Origin: Clostridium aceticum
GTDB taxonomy: Bacteria > Bacillota > Clostridia > Peptostreptococcales > Natronincolaceae
DNA: 64,000 nt
Assembly (NCBI RefSeq): GCF_001042715.1
Contig: NZ_CP009687.1
Span: 3,463,418 to 3,527,417 of the forward strand
Direction of reading: 5' to 3'
This document shows, piece by piece, positions 16,102-24,658 of this stretch. Numbering within the stretch: position 1 is the first letter of the stretch; the number at the start of each line of letters is the position of its first letter. The notes beneath the pieces were generated by a model. That model was not told where the DNA came from, made no database searches, and was given only the letters and a program-made list of their open reading frames with translations. A program made the translations under genes and the position numbers.

Positions 16102-16148
16102 GTAATGAACAAAATCATAAGGACTAAAATATAAGCAAGTTTCTTCAT
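16102..16148 (-). pseudogene. N-terminal fragment of the split yibE/F gene (signal peptide)
   Basis: ATG at 16148 follows AGGAGG by nine bases and encodes MKKLAYILVLMILFI plus two bases of the next codon before the IS begins. Adding the single G at 14372 completes ACG and continues in frame with ATA GGA AGC. Reading into the IS instead hits a stop after about 20 codons. Confidence 0.85.
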
Positions 16149-16189
16149 TTTTCAGTTCCTCCTATCTTTTATACAGCTTTAACCCCTTT

Positions 16190-16320
16190 CCTTTTATAGA
16201 TAACCAATTTTATACCTTAACAAAATACACCCTCCTGCAGTTTCAAAATTGAACATTGTAATCATTTCTTGCAAATGCATACGGTCTGCATTTTGTTAAG
16301 CTTTGTAGTTGGCTATCTAT
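16190..16320 (-). promoter_or_regulatory. Candidate structured leader RNA of yibE/F
   Basis: Two imperfect inverted arms (16196-16226 and 16290-16320) flank a 63-base centre. Both ends carry TAGATARCCAA / TTGG(Y)TATCTA, and CTTAACAAAAT / ATTTTGTTAAG is a perfect 11-pair inner helix. The first arm starts almost exactly at the expected transcript start, and the second ends about 50 bases before the start codon, as in riboswitch-like leaders. No known riboswitch class was recognised. Confidence 0.45.
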
Positions 16321-16322
16321 AT

Positions 16323-16351
16323 AGTATAACATGTTCTATCTTCAATTTTAA
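16323..16351 (-). promoter_or_regulatory. Candidate promoter of yibE/F
   Basis: On the minus strand there is TTAAAA (16346-16351), 17 bases, then TATACT (16323-16328). It would start transcription at the first arm of the leader structure. Confidence 0.55.
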
Positions 16352-16379
16352 CCATAGTACAAGATTAATTATGCAATAT

Positions 16380-17207
16380 TTATGCCAATTTTTGAAAGCA
16401 AGCAATTAAATTCTCAATATTTTTCAATATTTCTTCTGAAGCCAAAATCCCTGTAGCCGAAGTAACCTGTATTTTTTCTTCTTTATCTATGTCTTTCTGA
16501 TAAAGCCTAGCTATTTCTCCATGGAGAGGTGTAATACTATAATCTGCCTGTTTAAGCATACCTACATCCATAAGAGAATCCCCTGCTGCCACAGTAAAAT
16601 CAGTATCAATATGATTGATTAGATATTCAATCGCATCTTTTTTATTCACAACCTTTGGAACAAAGTATAATTTCCGTCTCTGTAAATATCCCTCCCAGTG
16701 GTTTTCCTTTAACCACTCTATAAATCTACATAACTCCTCCTGTGGCAGGCGATCTTGATCAACAATAGCATAACAAAATAAATCATCCGCCATTTTCTGA
16801 GAAGTCACCCAATCCTCTGGGTGAATTTCCCTAAATTTTACAAGTATTTCTTTTAAAGGTAAACAATGCTTTTTGACTTTTTCTCTGATCAAAGTATTCC
16901 AGCCTTCATCAACACTTCCATCAATAAGAAGATTGCCTCCATTGCTGACAATAGCATATTGAGGAGGGATTTCCTTTTGAAAAAGGGTAATTCGTTGATA
17001 CTGCTCTATACTACGGGTGGTGACTGGTACAAAAATCACCTTCTGGGAAAGACTTTTTAATGTTTTTATAGCCGCCTCTGTCATATAAGCTATTGCCTTA
17101 CCATCCTTTGTCTCTATTAAACGAATTTCCGAAGTTTTTAAACAATCCTCTTGTAAAAATCTTCCGCTGTAAATTAAAGTTTCATCTAAATCAGAAGCAA
17201 ATAACAC
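16380..17207 (-). CDS. HAD-family hydrolase of a Ter-type biosynthetic operon
   Basis: The 275-residue HAD phosphatase has motif I ASDLDETLIYSG at the N-terminus, motif II VPVTTRS near residue 70 and motif IV AAGDSLMDVGML near residue 200. The substrate is unknown; the fold suggests a sugar- or nucleoside-phosphate. The start is GTG at 17207, six bases after GGGGGG, overlapping the TAG stop of the upstream gene by one base (TAGTG). It is last in a five-gene operon. Homologues sit in tellurium-resistance-associated loci predicted to make a nucleoside-like metabolite; the role here is inferred from that context. Confidence 0.85.
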   Translation of the reverse strand: MLFASDLDETLIYSGRFLQEDCLKTSEIRLIETKDGKAIAYMTEAAIKTLKSLSQKVIFVPVTTRSIEQYQRITLFQKEIPPQYAIVSNGGNLLIDGSVDEGWNTLIREKVKKHCLPLKEILVKFREIHPEDWVTSQKMADDLFCYAIVDQDRLPQEELCRFIEWLKENHWEGYLQRRKLYFVPKVVNKKDAIEYLINHIDTDFTVAAGDSLMDVGMLKQADYSITPLHGEIARLYQKDIDKEEKIQVTSATGILASEEILKNIENLIACFQKLA

Positions 17208-18307
17208 TACGAACCCCCCCTTAGGGATTGAATCAACCCGCAGCATTTGTAGGTCATAGCGTTAAATATTTCCACAGGCACATTTTTCTCTTTCGCCAGC
17301 AGAAAGATATGTTCTAAGGCGGGGTCATCTTTTGTCTTCACCAATACCTTCCAAGGAACTCTTCTAAGAAGTACCCGGGTTGTTTCTCCAATCCCTGGTT
17401 TAATATAATGAATGCTCTCTATATGAAACTTTTTCTGTATTTTCTCTATGTCCTTCCAACCAGCCCAACTAACCTCATGTTGAAGATCTAACTGTGGATA
17501 TTTGTCCATCTCCATGATCACTTCGGAAAACTCAGTAGAGATTCTATCAATAAAAAGGTTGGATACATCTTCTTCCTCTAGTTCCTTATAGTATTTCACC
17601 CCGTGGAAATCCCTTGCCCCAATTAAATCTTCTCGATGTACTGTACGACTGATTAATCCAGAGACAGTTGCATTTAAACAGGAACTTGGAATTAAAAAAT
17701 CTTCTCTTGTACCAAAGGTGCTTACACAATGTCCAGGATCCGCAAGAACTGCTAAGTCATCTTCTACGGTTATGCCATAAGCTTCCTTGAAAGCGTTGCA
17801 GGATTCTGTCAATACTTTAGTAATAGCCCCCTTGCCCGTCCATCCATCAACAAACTGGATTTTTTTTGAGGGGTGATTTTTTAAAATGTAGTGCAGAGCA
17901 TTTTCATCTATCCCTTTTCCCCGAATAATCGAGATGCTATAATGAGGCAAGTCTACAGCATATTTTTGCAAAATATACCGTTTGATCAATATACCTATGG
18001 GGGTACCTGCTCTAGCTAAAGAAACCAATGTAATATCCTTACCCCTGTTTTTTATAATTTTTTCTGAAACAATAGCCACTGCTACAGCTAGCTTTTTTGC
18101 TGATGCTTCTAAAGAAGTATAGAATAAGTCCATATAAGCATCAGAAGGCTTATATTCTATAGGCAACATCTCAGAATAATGTTTTCCCTGCTGGATTTCC
18201 TGTTCTCTATATTTAGTACCCTGTTCCAGTATCATACCGCTGAGGTCCTTTAACAAAAAAACAACATCTTTATGGGAATAACTCCCTAGAGGTGCTGGTT
18301 GACTCAT
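17207..18307 (-). CDS. StiP-family protein with PRTase-like core and C-terminal Pelota-like domain
   Basis: The 366-residue protein matches proteins annotated as cysteine protease StiP family. The N-terminal two thirds resemble a phosphoribosyltransferase-like enzyme, with SLARAGTPIG near residue 95 and FVDGWTGKGAI near residue 155. The last 80 residues (from about 290) carry a Pelota/L7Ae-like segment, VPVEIFNAMTYKCCGLI. The start at 18307 follows GGGAGG, and its ATGA overlaps the stop of the preceding gene. In Ter-type loci this protein accompanies the PRTase-TRSP, aldolase and HAD proteins. The enzymatic activity is not proven, and the protease label may be misleading. Confidence 0.82.
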   Translation of the reverse strand: MSQPAPLGSYSHKDVVFLLKDLSGMILEQGTKYREQEIQQGKHYSEMLPIEYKPSDAYMDLFYTSLEASAKKLAVAVAIVSEKIIKNRGKDITLVSLARAGTPIGILIKRYILQKYAVDLPHYSISIIRGKGIDENALHYILKNHPSKKIQFVDGWTGKGAITKVLTESCNAFKEAYGITVEDDLAVLADPGHCVSTFGTREDFLIPSSCLNATVSGLISRTVHREDLIGARDFHGVKYYKELEEEDVSNLFIDRISTEFSEVIMEMDKYPQLDLQHEVSWAGWKDIEKIQKKFHIESIHYIKPGIGETTRVLLRRVPWKVLVKTKDDPALEHIFLLAKEKNVPVEIFNAMTYKCCGLIQSLRGGS

Positions 18308-19713
18308 ATGTTCTTCCTCCCTAAGCAAAATACAAAGTACAAGTGAAAAATCCCCAATTTCTTTAATACCTCCACTAAAGGTCTGAGCCCATCTAGTTTG
18401 GTTTCTCTTTCAAAAAATAAATAAAGATCGTCATAATAACCGTAGGGAATATTATAAAGGTAGTTTATAATCTCAGGGTCATCAGGACTTTCAAAGGAAA
18501 AAGCGTTTTGTACAGCATAATTCTCTTTTCTTTCTGGGAAAATAGGACTTCTCGTGGTGGAGTGGTACATTACTCCCTCCCCCATATGAGCGGCAATTCT
18601 CATGGGCAGGTACATGAATTCTCCCGTTCCAAGACAAAGAGTATTTTTTCCTTTTCTCATTTTTCCCAAAGCACTGCCAATGGCTTTTGCCGCTTCATCG
18701 ATAGTATTTTTATCCTTGGATGTTATACCAAATCGCCCAGTTTCCAATAAATAAGGTGTTTCATTTTTTTCACCCAAAGCATTTATAGAAGAAAAGGGTA
18801 ATTTATTGGAGAAAAGATCATCAAAATATAATTTTTGTATATTCACCTGAGGCTCGTAAGATAAAACTTCTTTTTTATTTGTTGAAAACCTCGTCTTTGC
18901 TAATTCTCTATTCACTGACTCTTCAACCCGAATCCTGCCTGAGATCAAAGATACTGTTTGAATACCTACACCTAATTGAGAAGCTGTGAAACGAAACCTC
19001 TGCCGATCTTCCTCTGAGCGCCAATCTAAAAGAGATGCTACCACATAGTCTTTTCGAGGGTATTTTTCTTGGATGGCAGTGATAAAATTCAGTGCAGTTT
19101 TTCCTGTGGTTATTTCATCATCAATTAATACAATAGGATTTGAAGATTTTAATAAATTCTCATCTATAGAATAATATCGATGAGAAGTGGCATGGGAGTG
19201 CTCCTCTTCAAAACTGATCAATGATTCCATTTCTGGAATCCTCTCACGGGTGGTATGAATATAGGTGCCTCCATGAGAAAAACAATCAAAAACTGCATGT
19301 CCTAATGCTGTTGCAGTTTCAGCAAAACCTATAAAGATTGTTGGTTCCGGTAATGAAAAAGGATTTTTTTTCATCAGTTGGTAGGTTTCTTCACAATTCT
19401 TTCCCTGTATAATCGCCTCTATAATAGCTGGCATCAAAGCCGTTTTCTTTCCATAGACTGTCTCCAAATGGGCTGCCGCCAAAGCTGCCCCCCCTAATAA
19501 AGAAATAGAAGGAGGCACAGGGATGTGCTTCCCTAGTATTTTACTGACAAATAAAAAACGTCTATTTAAATTTTTCCGAGCTGCCATAGAAAATAGTCTA
19601 TGGTGAGGAATTTTATAGGGATTATGTTGGACTTCAATAGTTAAATGAAAGTCATGAGCAATGCTAAATTTCCATTCTTCAAGTGAGCAAGTTTGTAAAG
19701 TTTTTTCTTTCAT
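18304..19713 (-). CDS. Phosphoribosyltransferase with C-terminal TRSP domain
   Basis: The 469-residue protein has a PRTase core with the PRPP loop VLIDDEITTGKTALNF near residue 200. A C-terminal TRSP-type region begins near residue 290 (GRFGITSKDKNTIDEAAKAI, then LCLGTGEFMYLPMRIA). PRTases of this type occur in Ter-associated operons and are predicted to join a base to ribose-phosphate. The start at 19713 follows GGGGTG and overlaps the aldolase gene by 35 bases; the in-frame ATG at 19725 is also possible. Tight overlaps with both neighbours indicate coupled expression. The reaction is unproven. Confidence 0.85.
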   Translation of the reverse strand: MKEKTLQTCSLEEWKFSIAHDFHLTIEVQHNPYKIPHHRLFSMAARKNLNRRFLFVSKILGKHIPVPPSISLLGGAALAAAHLETVYGKKTALMPAIIEAIIQGKNCEETYQLMKKNPFSLPEPTIFIGFAETATALGHAVFDCFSHGGTYIHTTRERIPEMESLISFEEEHSHATSHRYYSIDENLLKSSNPIVLIDDEITTGKTALNFITAIQEKYPRKDYVVASLLDWRSEEDRQRFRFTASQLGVGIQTVSLISGRIRVEESVNRELAKTRFSTNKKEVLSYEPQVNIQKLYFDDLFSNKLPFSSINALGEKNETPYLLETGRFGITSKDKNTIDEAAKAIGSALGKMRKGKNTLCLGTGEFMYLPMRIAAHMGEGVMYHSTTRSPIFPERKENYAVQNAFSFESPDDPEIINYLYNIPYGYYDDLYLFFERETKLDGLRPLVEVLKKLGIFHLYFVFCLGRKNI

Positions 19714-20854
19714 GAAACACCCCATAAATTCTAGATTTTAATATGATTTTTTTTGCCCAGTGAATATGGGGCTTAATCTCATTCATTTTATTGGCATATT
19801 GACTTTTTACAACGCCTAATTCTCCATTATTATTGGATAATATACTGCAAGCATCTGTATACTCTTCGTGGCTTACCACTTGAAGGGCTTGTACAGGAAT
19901 AATATGACTTGGATGGATGATGGTCTTTCCTGTCAATCCATTGGCCTTGTCTAATAAAACCTCATGAATCAAGCCATCCAAGTATTTATCCAACATTTGA
20001 GCACGAATCTTAATTCCCTTAGCCCCATAAGTATCTTCAAAGGGACTCTGCCGAAGCTGCGGCTTTAAGACTCTGTCAGCCTTTGAAAAATATTCCCAGA
20101 CCGGCCCTGAAACAACATAGCCTTCTTCTGCACGACAAAAGAAGTTGACAATATCTCCAATACAATCTCGAATAACTGCGATATCGTAGATCCTCAGATC
20201 ATAGCTTCTACGAATACCAAACAAACCTGAAAAATCAGTGGCACCAATTCGTATATTTAATACCAAGTCCTTGTACTGATGCAGCACCTTCTTTATAGCC
20301 CCTAATGTTTCCAATCTACATTCCTTATAAATGATCTCTGGGGCTTCTAAAATAGGCATGCCATACAAGTGAATTTGAAGTTTATGGTTAAGCTTTTTTA
20401 GTTGTTGAAAATAAGCTTCGCCGTTATGTTGAGAAAACTTAGGAAAGACAAATCCTGTTATAAGATAGAAGACTTCACCTGCCATCATCATAATTTTCTC
20501 CATCTGTTCTACACTCCGTACTCTCACAAAAATAAGTGGAAGCTTTGCAGCATCCATCTTTTTTTCTTTCACAGCCAAATGTAATGCTTGCAAATGATGA
20601 TAGAGTTTTTCCTCAGCTCTATGGATTTCATGATCTCCTATAGCATCTTCTAAGCAAAGCACCATAGATATTAATCCTGTGTGTTTAGCACTAATGATCT
20701 CTTCAGCAATTCCTTCTCTTGTTACTGGCATATATAGCAATGCCCCCAAGGCATAAGCCAATAGCTCTTTTTCACTATCTCTTTGAAAGGCATTGGGCAA
20801 AGAATAAAAAATCGCCTGTTTTTTTTCATGACTTAAATAATCAAAGTACCTCAT
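19679..20854 (-). CDS. HpcH/HpaI aldolase / citrate lyase beta-like protein
   Basis: The 391-residue protein resembles the HpcH/HpaI-citrate lyase beta superfamily. LEDAIGDHEIHRAE near residue 70 provides the acidic metal-site region, followed by the VRVRS strand, the PILEAPEI strand and an Arg/Asp-rich IRIGATDFSGLFG loop. It is longer than simple aldolases and matches the version found in Ter-type operons with TRSP and StiP proteins. The gene follows AIM24 by five bases. A C-C bond forming or cleaving step in making a small metabolite is likely; the substrate is unknown. Confidence 0.83.
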   Translation of the reverse strand: MRYFDYLSHEKKQAIFYSLPNAFQRDSEKELLAYALGALLYMPVTREGIAEEIISAKHTGLISMVLCLEDAIGDHEIHRAEEKLYHHLQALHLAVKEKKMDAAKLPLIFVRVRSVEQMEKIMMMAGEVFYLITGFVFPKFSQHNGEAYFQQLKKLNHKLQIHLYGMPILEAPEIIYKECRLETLGAIKKVLHQYKDLVLNIRIGATDFSGLFGIRRSYDLRIYDIAVIRDCIGDIVNFFCRAEEGYVVSGPVWEYFSKADRVLKPQLRQSPFEDTYGAKGIKIRAQMLDKYLDGLIHEVLLDKANGLTGKTIIHPSHIIPVQALQVVSHEEYTDACSILSNNNGELGVVKSQYANKMNEIKPHIHWAKKIILKSRIYGVFHERKNFTNLLT

Positions 20855-20859
20855 AATAT

Positions 20860-21540
20860 TTATTTACTTGTAGGTATAAACTGTCGAATCCAAGAACCAA
20901 ATCCTTGAGGATTACGGGTTTGTATCAAGACAGTTCCAGGACCTCTAAAGCGACAAACAAGACCTTCACCTGATGTCCAGCTTGAAATCCAGCCCTTTGA
21001 AGCTTTTTCAATGGTATACTTCATATAGTCCGGCCACGCTACTAAGTGACTATTATCAATAATTACTTCCTGACCTGCTTCAAGGTTGATGGGGTGAATA
21101 GCACCATAGGAATTAACAAAAACAGTACCCCTTCCCCCTATGCTAAGAATAAAAAAACCTTCTCCAGAAAACAGTCCTCTGGCGATATTTTGCATTTGTG
21201 TAGAGACTTCTATATTTTGTGTGGCAGCTAAAAAACCATCTTTTTGAACACATAAGTTATAGGAACCGTCTAGCTCTATATCGGTAATGCCTCCTGGAAT
21301 AGAAGGTGCTAATAAAACCTCTCCTGCCCCTCGGCTGGCCTTAAGGGTTTGGAAGAAAAACTTCTCTCCTGCTAACATCCTCCCTAGTCCCTTGAAAAGC
21401 CCACCCTCCATTTTTCCGTCAACATCAACAGTATCCGACATAGACACCATAGCATCAGATTCCGCCTTCACCATTTCACCTTTTTGAAGTTTCATCTCAA
21501 TAATTGGAAAAGCATCTTGATAAAGTATTTTATATTGCAT
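20860..21540 (-). CDS. AIM24 / TIGR00266 family protein
   Basis: The 226-residue protein is a double-stranded beta-helix-like AIM24 family member (related to tryptophan-RNA-attenuator-like folds). Family-typical stretches are QKGEMVKAESDAMVSMSD near the N-terminus, GEGFFILSIGGRGTVFVNSY in the middle and GPGTVLIQTRNP near the end. Its molecular function is unknown. The start at 21540 is chosen because GGGG lies eight bases before it. It is first in the five-gene operon behind the promoter at 21601-21630. AIM24 proteins are recurrent members of Ter-associated stress-response loci. Confidence 0.88.
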   Translation of the reverse strand: MQYKILYQDAFPIIEMKLQKGEMVKAESDAMVSMSDTVDVDGKMEGGLFKGLGRMLAGEKFFFQTLKASRGAGEVLLAPSIPGGITDIELDGSYNLCVQKDGFLAATQNIEVSTQMQNIARGLFSGEGFFILSIGGRGTVFVNSYGAIHPINLEAGQEVIIDNSHLVAWPDYMKYTIEKASKGWISSWTSGEGLVCRFRGPGTVLIQTRNPQGFGSWIRQFIPTSK

Positions 21541-21600
21541 CAGTTTGTCCCCTTTCAATTTCTCTTGTAGCCATAGATCAATAATTTCTAATGTTATTTT

Positions 21601-21630
21601 ATCATAGGAATCTTAAACAACAAATATCAA
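21601..21630 (-). promoter_or_regulatory. Candidate promoter of the Ter-type operon
   Basis: On the minus strand there is TTGATA (21625-21630), 18 bases, then TATGAT (21601-21606), 60 bases before the AIM24 start. Alternative overlapping hexamers exist. Confidence 0.5.
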
Positions 21631-21651
21631 ACCGATAATTATTTATATAAA

Positions 21652-21674
21652 GAAAAGACCCATCGGGTCTTTTC
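21652..21674. terminator. Terminator after the ATC-hydrolase-like gene
   Basis: GAAAAGACCC and GGGTCTTTTC form a perfect ten-pair stem with a three-base loop, nine bases after the stop of the 21683 gene. Confidence 0.88.
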
Positions 21675-21682
21675 TTAGAAGT

Positions 21683-22165
21683 TTATTTTTTCTTTCTAAT
21701 CACTAACTCACAACAGGCATCCCCTTCACTTAGCAGTTGATTAAAATCTAACTCTAAGTTTTCAAAGGCTTCTACCATACCATAATCCCCATATCTTGCA
21801 AGTTTACATAAGTGTGCTACTTCTTCGTCAGAGCAACCAAGTTTTTTCCAAGCCTCTACTAATGCACAGTAGCTAAATTGCAGTACACTTTCCTCTTCTT
21901 CTAACTTAACAGGGTTCATAGCAAAGGCTTCTCTTGCATGTCCTGTCAATAGAGCTTTGGCAAAGTCTTCAGCAGTGTCTGCCTTTCCTATAGCCACACC
22001 CTTCATATGACCAAATTCTCTTATAGCTTTTTCTGCAATCTTATCCACATCAGCATTTTCTTCTTTTGCATATTTTAATAATAAATAGAACCACTTTGCC
22101 CTATCTTCTATAGCAGCTCTAAAAGCATCGGTTAATTCTGCTTGCGTATATTTACCTTCACACAT
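21683..22165 (-). CDS. L-2-amino-thiazoline-4-carboxylate hydrolase-family protein
   Basis: The 160-residue protein fits the ATC hydrolase-like family: FSYCALVEAWKKLGCSDEE near residue 97, LCKLARYGDYGM near residue 120 and a C-terminal GDACCELVIRK. The founding member opens the thiazoline ring of ATC on the route to cysteine, but most relatives are uncharacterised. The gene is last in an operon with a complete branched-chain amino-acid-type ABC transporter, 31 bases after livF. That hints the transporter may import an amino-acid-like ring compound or amide; this is inference. Confidence 0.8.
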   Translation of the reverse strand: MCEGKYTQAELTDAFRAAIEDRAKWFYLLLKYAKEENADVDKIAEKAIREFGHMKGVAIGKADTAEDFAKALLTGHAREAFAMNPVKLEEEESVLQFSYCALVEAWKKLGCSDEEVAHLCKLARYGDYGMVEAFENLELDFNQLLSEGDACCELVIRKKK

Positions 22166-22196
22166 ATCTTAACACTCCTTTAAAATTTTTATTTAT

Positions 22197-22904
22197 TTAC
22201 TCCCCTAGGTAAGCTTTTCTTACTTCATCACTTACCAAGAGTTGATCTGCACTATCTTCTAAAACAATTTTACCTGTTTCAATAACATAGCCTCTATTGG
22301 CTATCATTAAAGCCATTCTTGCATTTTGTTCAATCAGCAAAATCGTTGTTCCTTGAAGATTAATTTCCTTCACCAGTTCAAAAATCATTTCTACCAACAT
22401 AGGTGCTAAGCCCAAGGAAGGTTCATCTAGCAGTAAAAGCTTAGGCTTACTCATTAAAGCCCTACCTATGGCCACCATCTGCTGTTCCCCTCCACTGAGG
22501 GTTCCTGCCTCTTGACTTTTTCTCTCGTATAGCCTAGGAAATAATTGGTACACTCTTTCGAAGGATTCCTTTATTTCTTTGTTATCTTTCCGAATAAAAG
22601 CGCCCATTTCTAAGTTTTCTACCACTGTCATTTTAGGAAAAACCTGTCTGCCCTCTGGTGAAAGACTAATCCCTAACTTTACAATATCAGAGGCGTCCAT
22701 TGTGGTAATTTCCTTGTCCACAAATTTAACAGAGCCAGTTTTAGGTTTAATTAATCCTGTTATAGTTTTTAACAGCGTGGTTTTACCAGCACCATTGCTA
22801 CCAATTAAAGCAACAATTTCTCCCTGATTTATTTCTAAATCAATTCCCTTTAAAGCCTGTATATTTCCATAAAAAGTGGAGAGATTCGAAACTGTCAGCA
22901 TCAT
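22197..22904 (-). CDS. livF: LIV-type ABC transporter ATP-binding protein LivF
   Basis: The 235-residue ABC ATPase has Walker A GSNGAGKTT near residue 36, signature LSGGEQQMVAIGRALM near residue 137 and Walker B LLLLDEPSLGLAP near residue 157. The last motif and the short length mark the LivF subtype. It pairs with LivG to energise uptake through LivH/LivM. It begins directly after the livG stop (TAAATGATG); either ATG could serve, and the second has the better spacing to GGGGGC. Substrate specificity cannot be read from it. Confidence 0.93.
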   Translation of the reverse strand: MMLTVSNLSTFYGNIQALKGIDLEINQGEIVALIGSNGAGKTTLLKTITGLIKPKTGSVKFVDKEITTMDASDIVKLGISLSPEGRQVFPKMTVVENLEMGAFIRKDNKEIKESFERVYQLFPRLYERKSQEAGTLSGGEQQMVAIGRALMSKPKLLLLDEPSLGLAPMLVEMIFELVKEINLQGTTILLIEQNARMALMIANRGYVIETGKIVLEDSADQLLVSDEVRKAYLGE

Positions 22905-23666
22905 TTAAGCCCCCTTTCCAAGATAGGCTTCAATAACTGCTTGATTATTCTTGATCACAGAAGGTTCTCCCTCGGCAATTTTTGTACCATGATCTAAGAC
23001 ATAGATTCTATCAGAAATCTTCATAACTAACTTCATATCGTGTTCTATCAATAAAACAGTTATCCCTAGATCCTTTAACCCACTTATATATCTCATCAAA
23101 TCCTCAGTTTCTTGAGGATTCATACCAGCAGCAGGCTCATCCAGTAGAATCAACTTAGGCTGTGAAGCCAAAGCCCTGATGATCTCTAGTTTCCGTTGCT
23201 GACCATAGGAAAGGTTCTTTGCATAGTCACTAGACTTTTTAAGCAAATTTACTGTTGCTAATAATTCCTTTGCCTTCGCAGTATTTTCTTTTTCTTCTTG
23301 ATAAAACTTTTTAGTTCGTAATAAAGAATGTAGTAAATTATTGGTACTACAGCTATGCATACCCAAAAGAACATTTTCTAAAACTGTCATATGGGAAAAC
23401 AACCTAATATTTTGAAAGGTTCTTGCAATACCACTTTCAATGATTTTCTGCGGAGGAATCCCATCAATCTTTTTATTCTCAAATTGGATGGTTCCGCTGG
23501 TTGGTTTATAAATCCCTGTCAGCATATTAAAAAAAGTTGTCTTTCCTGCTCCATTTGGTCCTATTAAACTCACGATTTCTCCTTGAGAAATATTTAAGTT
23601 TACATCGTTTACTGCCTTCAGACCACCAAACATCATGGTGAGATTGTCAACTTCCAATAGTTTCAT
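22905..23666 (-). CDS. livG: LIV-type ABC transporter ATP-binding protein LivG
   Basis: The 253-residue ATPase has Walker A GPNGAGKTTFFN near residue 36, the LivG-typical GIARTFQNIRLF near residue 80, signature LSYGQQRKLEI near residue 148 and Walker B LILLDEPAAGMNP near residue 168. The chosen start at 23666 lies behind GAGGAGG; a longer frame runs to 23684. It overlaps the livM gene by 20 bases, so the transporter genes are coupled. Confidence 0.93.
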   Translation of the reverse strand: MKLLEVDNLTMMFGGLKAVNDVNLNISQGEIVSLIGPNGAGKTTFFNMLTGIYKPTSGTIQFENKKIDGIPPQKIIESGIARTFQNIRLFSHMTVLENVLLGMHSCSTNNLLHSLLRTKKFYQEEKENTAKAKELLATVNLLKKSSDYAKNLSYGQQRKLEIIRALASQPKLILLDEPAAGMNPQETEDLMRYISGLKDLGITVLLIEHDMKLVMKISDRIYVLDHGTKIAEGEPSVIKNNQAVIEAYLGKGA

Positions 23667-24648
23667 GGTGATCTTCCTCCTCACTATCTAACTTAAAGTG
23701 AATACCGCCTAAAATTCCCTGCGGTCTTGTAAGCATCATAATAATTAATACAGCCCCATACATTACCATTCGATAGTCCTCTAAAAACCTCAGCATTTCA
23801 GGTGCAATTACTAGAATAATGGTTCCCACCATTGCTCCCCACATATTCCCCATACCACCTAATACCACCATACTTAAAATTTGTATAGATTCGTTGAAGG
23901 TAAAACTCTGAGGATCAATATAAGTAATATAATGAGCATAAAAACTGCCTGCTAATCCTGCGAAAAATGCGGCAATAGTAAAAGATAAAATCTTATACCG
24001 CAAGGTATCTACCCCCATAGCTTGAGCAGCCAGTTCGTCTTCCCTAATAGCACTAAAGGCTCTACCTAACCTAGAGCGCATAATTCTATCAATAGCAATG
24101 TAGGTGATCACTACCAGAAAAAGAATCAAATAATAATAGTCCGTACTACTCCTTACCTGATAACCAAAAATTAATGGCCTAGCAATACCCGGAATACCCA
24201 TAGGCCCCCTTGTAAGACTTATCCAATTTAAGGCGATAATTCTTACGATTTCTGAAAATCCAAGGGTAACAATTGCAAAATAAGCTCCCTGAAGTTTCAG
24301 TGTAGGTATACCTAATAAAAGTGCAGCAAAAGCGGAAACAGTCGCTGCTATAGGAGCTGTAACAATAAAGCTCATGCCGTAGCGCATACTCAAAATAGCA
24401 GAAGTATAAGCCCCGATACCATAAAAAGCCGCATGTCCTAAAGACAGCTGACCCGTATAGCCGGTGATGAGGTTCAAACTCATGGCTAGCACCATATAAA
24501 TCCCCACCATAATAATCATCCGCATTTGAAAATTATTTATAGAAAGCAAAGGCAATAGTAGTAAAGCCAGCAATAGACCTCCTATTACAATGGCTTTTGC
24601 CCTAGGCGTTTTTTTCTTTTTATTCAGTTTCTTTATAATTGTTTCCAA
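23647..24648 (-). CDS. livM: LIV-type ABC transporter permease LivM
   Basis: This 333-residue integral membrane protein has about nine to ten helices. It carries the LivM-type motifs LNLITGYTGQLSLGHAAFYG near residue 60 and SAIREDELAAQAMGVDT near residue 205, the second being the cytoplasmic loop contacting the ATPases. The start is TTG at 24648, preceded by AGGTGGAG; no ATG in the right place exists. It forms the channel with LivH. Confidence 0.93.
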   Translation of the reverse strand: METIIKKLNKKKKTPRAKAIVIGGLLLALLLLPLLSINNFQMRMIIMVGIYMVLAMSLNLITGYTGQLSLGHAAFYGIGAYTSAILSMRYGMSFIVTAPIAATVSAFAALLLGIPTLKLQGAYFAIVTLGFSEIVRIIALNWISLTRGPMGIPGIARPLIFGYQVRSSTDYYYLILFLVVITYIAIDRIMRSRLGRAFSAIREDELAAQAMGVDTLRYKILSFTIAAFFAGLAGSFYAHYITYIDPQSFTFNESIQILSMVVLGGMGNMWGAMVGTIILVIAPEMLRFLEDYRMVMYGAVLIIMMLTRPQGILGGIHFKLDSEEEDHHETIGS

Positions 24649-24658
24649 TGAACTCCAC

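Noticed and set aside
17207-18307. Calling the StiP-family gene a protease
   Set aside because: The sequence shows PRTase-like and Pelota-like features; I see no convincing protease catalytic set, so the label is mentioned only as a family name.
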